The notes beneath the pieces are model-generated. The model did not search any database. It saw nothing but the letters and a program-made list of their open reading frames with translations, and was not told the DNA's origin. A stretch of 64,000 bases of DNA from NCBI GenBank assembly GCA_040007095.1, contig JBDTVS010000058.1:1-64000 (forward strand). The letters run 5' to 3'. Shown one piece after another: positions 61,553 to 64,000 of the stretch. The DNA is from JBDTVS01 sp040007095 (GTDB lineage: Bacteria; Acidobacteriota; Vicinamibacteria; Vicinamibacterales; CAVVIG01). Each line of letters begins with the position of its first letter. Position 1 is the stretch's first letter. The position numbers and the translations under genes were made by a program.

Positions 61553-62500
61553 ATGAACTACTTGCTCGACGACGTGGCCAAGATCCTGGCGAAACCGGCG
61601 CTGCCGCGGCGGGAGACGTTCCGTCTCCTTGGTGGCGTACTGGCGGCAGCCTTTGCGAGCCGCTTCGGCATTCAGCCCGTCGCTGCGACGGGATACGGAT
61701 GCTCGCACCAGCAAACGGCGGCAGGGATGTTCGATTGCGGAATTGGCAGCGCCCATCAGGCCTGCTGTCCGCCTGGGACGTGCTGTGCGTCCCATGGCAA
61801 TGTGGCGACGTGCTGCCCCAGGGGTTCGTGCATCTGCGGCAACGGGTTGTGCGGGTCGTCGACCGGAGGGAATTGTCCGAGCGGGTGCAGCCGCTGTGAA
61901 GAAGGTCATCACGACGATCAGGATCATTCCGGCGATCATCAGGACGATCACCAGAACGATCCTCACGACAACCATCAGAACGATCCGCACGATAATCACC
62001 AGAACGATCCTCACAACAACCAACAGAACAATCAACAAAACAACCAGCAGAACAATTCGCACAACAACCAGCAGAACGACCCTCGCAACAACCAACAAAA
62101 CGATTCTCACAACAGTCAACAGAACACTCAGCAGAGTGATCCTCACGACAACCACCCGGATCTGCACCAGGAGCCATCCAAGGACGTCCGCAAGGATGCG
62201 CCGAGCGACCTGCACCAAGATCCGCCCAAGGATGTCCGTCAGGACTCCTACAAGGATGTCCGCAAGGATTCACCCAACGACGTACGCAAGGATCCGCCAA
62301 AGGATGTGACATCCAACGATCTGCACAAGGATCCGCCTAAGGATGCGCGCCAGGACCCCTACAAGGATCTCCGCAAGGATTCATTCAGCGACAGGCGCAA
62401 GGACTCACCCAAGGATGCGCACCAGGATTCATCCAAGAATGTTCGCAAAGATGCGCCCAAGGACGGCAACGACCACAAGGATGATCAAGGGCGTCATTAG
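61553..62500 (+). CDS. Cys-rich exported protein with Asn/Gln/His/Asp repeat tail
   Basis: A 315-residue protein. The N-terminus ALPRRETFRLLGGVLAAAFA looks like a twin-arginine signal. Residues about 50-115 hold about 14 Cys (CPPGTCCASHGNVATCCPRG), a disulfide knot or metal cluster. Residues about 118-200 repeat DPHDNHQN/NNQQN units (DHQNDPHDNHQNDPHDNHQN). Residues about 200-310 repeat KDPPKDVRKD units. The tail is very polar and His/Asp-rich, so metal binding or an adhesive surface role is possible. No family is recognised. Two ORF-like frames on the same stretch arise from the repeats. Confidence 0.7.
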   Translation: MNYLLDDVAKILAKPALPRRETFRLLGGVLAAAFASRFGIQPVAATGYGCSHQQTAAGMFDCGIGSAHQACCPPGTCCASHGNVATCCPRGSCICGNGLCGSSTGGNCPSGCSRCEEGHHDDQDHSGDHQDDHQNDPHDNHQNDPHDNHQNDPHNNQQNNQQNNQQNNSHNNQQNDPRNNQQNDSHNSQQNTQQSDPHDNHPDLHQEPSKDVRKDAPSDLHQDPPKDVRQDSYKDVRKDSPNDVRKDPPKDVTSNDLHKDPPKDARQDPYKDLRKDSFSDRRKDSPKDAHQDSSKNVRKDAPKDGNDHKDDQGRH

Positions 62501-62558
62501 TGGCGCACTGTTCGTCCTCCGTCTGAAAAGACGTGCTGGGTGCTAAGCTGAGGCCCTC

Positions 62559-64000
62559 ATGGGGCGCTCCGCGCTACTACTTGGCCTGCTGACACTTGCC
62601 GTCGGGTACGCCGTTGTCACCCATGGTGGCGACGTACCCGACGATTCGTACAGGTCCCTCCTGTTCGTCGGCCTGACCGCCATCGTCGGTGCCCTGACCG
62701 TATTCCGCGTCAAACTCTTTTCAACACCCGAGCGCACCCTCGACATCGCGATCTTTGCTTTTCCCGTCTATGTCGCCTTCCAGCTCGTGCCTCTCCCGTT
62801 GGCCTTGCTGCATGTCGTATCCCCTGTTCGCGCCGAAGTTACAGAGGCCCTAGGGGGCGTTATGGCGCTCCCGCGTTTTGCACCGCTAACGATCTCACCT
62901 GCCACCACGTGGGTGTATCTGTCGCGGATTACCGGCTACGCCCTCATCTTTCTTCTCGTGCGTCAGATCGCCCGCAGGTCCAGGTTCAGCGTCTGGACGC
63001 CAGCCATCCCCTTGATAGTCATCGGAGCATTGGAGACGGCGTGGGCGCTGACGTTATCCCAGGTAGAAGGCACGCCGTTCGCCGGCACGTATCAAAGCAG
63101 GAACCATTTCGCGGGCCTGCTCGAGATGATCCTGCCGTTTGCGCTCGCGTACGGCTTCGCTCTTCTTTCTCGTGACCACCGTCGAAGCAGCCTCCCCGGT
63201 GTGGCGATCGTCGGTGCGTTCGTCCTCTTCGCAGCCGCGGCCGCAATGTTCGTCGCCATCACGCTGTCTGTCTCCAAGATGGGACTGTTCTCCTCGCTCG
63301 GATCGCTGTTCGTGATGGGCATCCTGGGAATGCAATGGCGGCCTTCCAAGGGACCCCGGTGGCCGGTGGTCGCGGGACTTGTCGTGCTCGGCCTTTGCGC
63401 CATCGTCTTCCTGACGCCCACCAAGTTCGTGGAGCAGTTCGGAGCAGTCCTTTCGGATCGGACGACGGAGGGACGGCTACCGATTGCGAAAGACACGCTG
63501 CGGCTGTTCGCGGCCTACCCGATCTTCGGCTGCGGCCTCGGCGCTTTCTATCCGGGGCTGACGCGTTACCAGGTCTCGGGGTTGCACGTCGCCTGGGTGA
63601 ACGCGCACAACGACTACCTGCAGCTCCTCTCGGAACTGGGCGTCATCGGATTCCTGATTCCGGCCGTGCTCGTCTGCACCGTGTTCACCCGCAGTGTGCT
63701 CACGGCTCTCTCGAGAAGCGCGTCGGAGACGTGGGAACCCGGTTCCGTCGACCACCGCGAAAGGCGGTTCCTCGGCCTGGGCTGTGCGGGTGGCCTCACG
63801 GCGATTCTGATTCACAGCGCCGGCGACTACAACACCTACGTCCTGTCCAATGCGATGGTGTTGGCGTGGATCATGGGAATCGCGGCAAGCCTTTCTCCCG
63901 TCAAGAGGCTCCGTACGCAACACTCGAGCCTTTCAGCCGCTCTCCTCTCCAGCATTCCCAATGTTCTCCGAGGCGGCGCGCGGGATCCTCGCCGCGTGCC
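62559..64000 (+). CDS. O-antigen ligase/Wzy-family polymerase (partial, cut by window end)
   Basis: The frame from the ATG at 62559 runs past the window edge (over 480 residues). It has many membrane helices and the family sequences GTYQSRNHFAGLLEMILPFA and WVNAHNDYLQLLSELGVIGF, the conserved region of Wzy/WaaL O-antigen ligase-like proteins. It probably joins or polymerises polysaccharide units and goes with the CpsB-type phosphatase gene at 59237. The stop is not seen. Confidence 0.85.
   Translation, partial: MGRSALLLGLLTLAVGYAVVTHGGDVPDDSYRSLLFVGLTAIVGALTVFRVKLFSTPERTLDIAIFAFPVYVAFQLVPLPLALLHVVSPVRAEVTEALGGVMALPRFAPLTISPATTWVYLSRITGYALIFLLVRQIARRSRFSVWTPAIPLIVIGALETAWALTLSQVEGTPFAGTYQSRNHFAGLLEMILPFALAYGFALLSRDHRRSSLPGVAIVGAFVLFAAAAAMFVAITLSVSKMGLFSSLGSLFVMGILGMQWRPSKGPRWPVVAGLVVLGLCAIVFLTPTKFVEQFGAVLSDRTTEGRLPIAKDTLRLFAAYPIFGCGLGAFYPGLTRYQVSGLHVAWVNAHNDYLQLLSELGVIGFLIPAVLVCTVFTRSVLTALSRSASETWEPGSVDHRERRFLGLGCAGGLTAILIHSAGDYNTYVLSNAMVLAWIMGIAASLSPVKRLRTQHSSLSAALLSSIPNVLRGGARDPRRV

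Overview
The window is 64 kb of GC-rich chromosome with no ribosomal RNA, complete tRNA or phage genes. The gene mix suggests an environmental Acidobacteriota, probably of the Vicinamibacteria type: an Oar-like TonB receptor with a carboxypeptidase-regulatory plug, an M56 peptidase fused to a TonB C-terminal domain behind a BlaI repressor, a multi-PAS protein, an amidoligase/transglutaminase cluster, toxin-antitoxin pairs and many intergenic repeats. This assignment is an inference from gene content.

Layout. 0.3-13.6 kb: secreted VCBS protein, SagB-type double nitroreductase, eight-PAS protein, MFS exporter with a coupled small membrane protein, secreted thioredoxin-TPR protein, Oar-like receptor and DinB protein. 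13.6-25.1 kb: ABC exporter, the blaI-M56/TonB pair with a 36-bp perfect palindrome at the start codon, and a minus-strand cluster of two transglutaminases around a circularly permuted ATP-grasp/alpha-E protein. 25.4-37 kb: VapBC with a damaged toxin end, CusF-like copper protein, TPR protein, a 2275-residue protein joining TamB and Omp85 (TamA/BamA) architectures, a holin-like protein, a DUF5996 protein and a UBP zinc finger. 37.5-45.4 kb: orphan Flp pilin, HicB remnant, TonB receptor, TacAT-type pair, CarbReg protein, then a short integron-cassette-like array (DUF4160/DUF2442 and PIN/antitoxin) marked by three attC-like sites, with no integrase in the window.

45.4-58.5 kb: two secreted proteins, then what looks like one signalling island. 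A VWA - PP2C phosphatase - protein kinase operon (TerY-P / E. coli YegL-YegK-YegI type) is flanked by membrane proteins. Two of these share with the kinase C-terminus a small repeated domain with the core GLKN; another joins a glycine-zipper membrane region to a transglutaminase-like Cys domain. This island is the best candidate for an undescribed system.

59-64 kb: start of an exopolysaccharide region (CpsB-type PHP phosphatase, lipoprotein, Cys-rich protein with a long Asn/Gln/His/Asp repeat tail, and an O-antigen ligase/polymerase cut by the window edge). Four intergenic repeat families run through the window. One is a 240-280 bp inverted-repeat element whose arms and central hairpin differ between copies in compensating ways.
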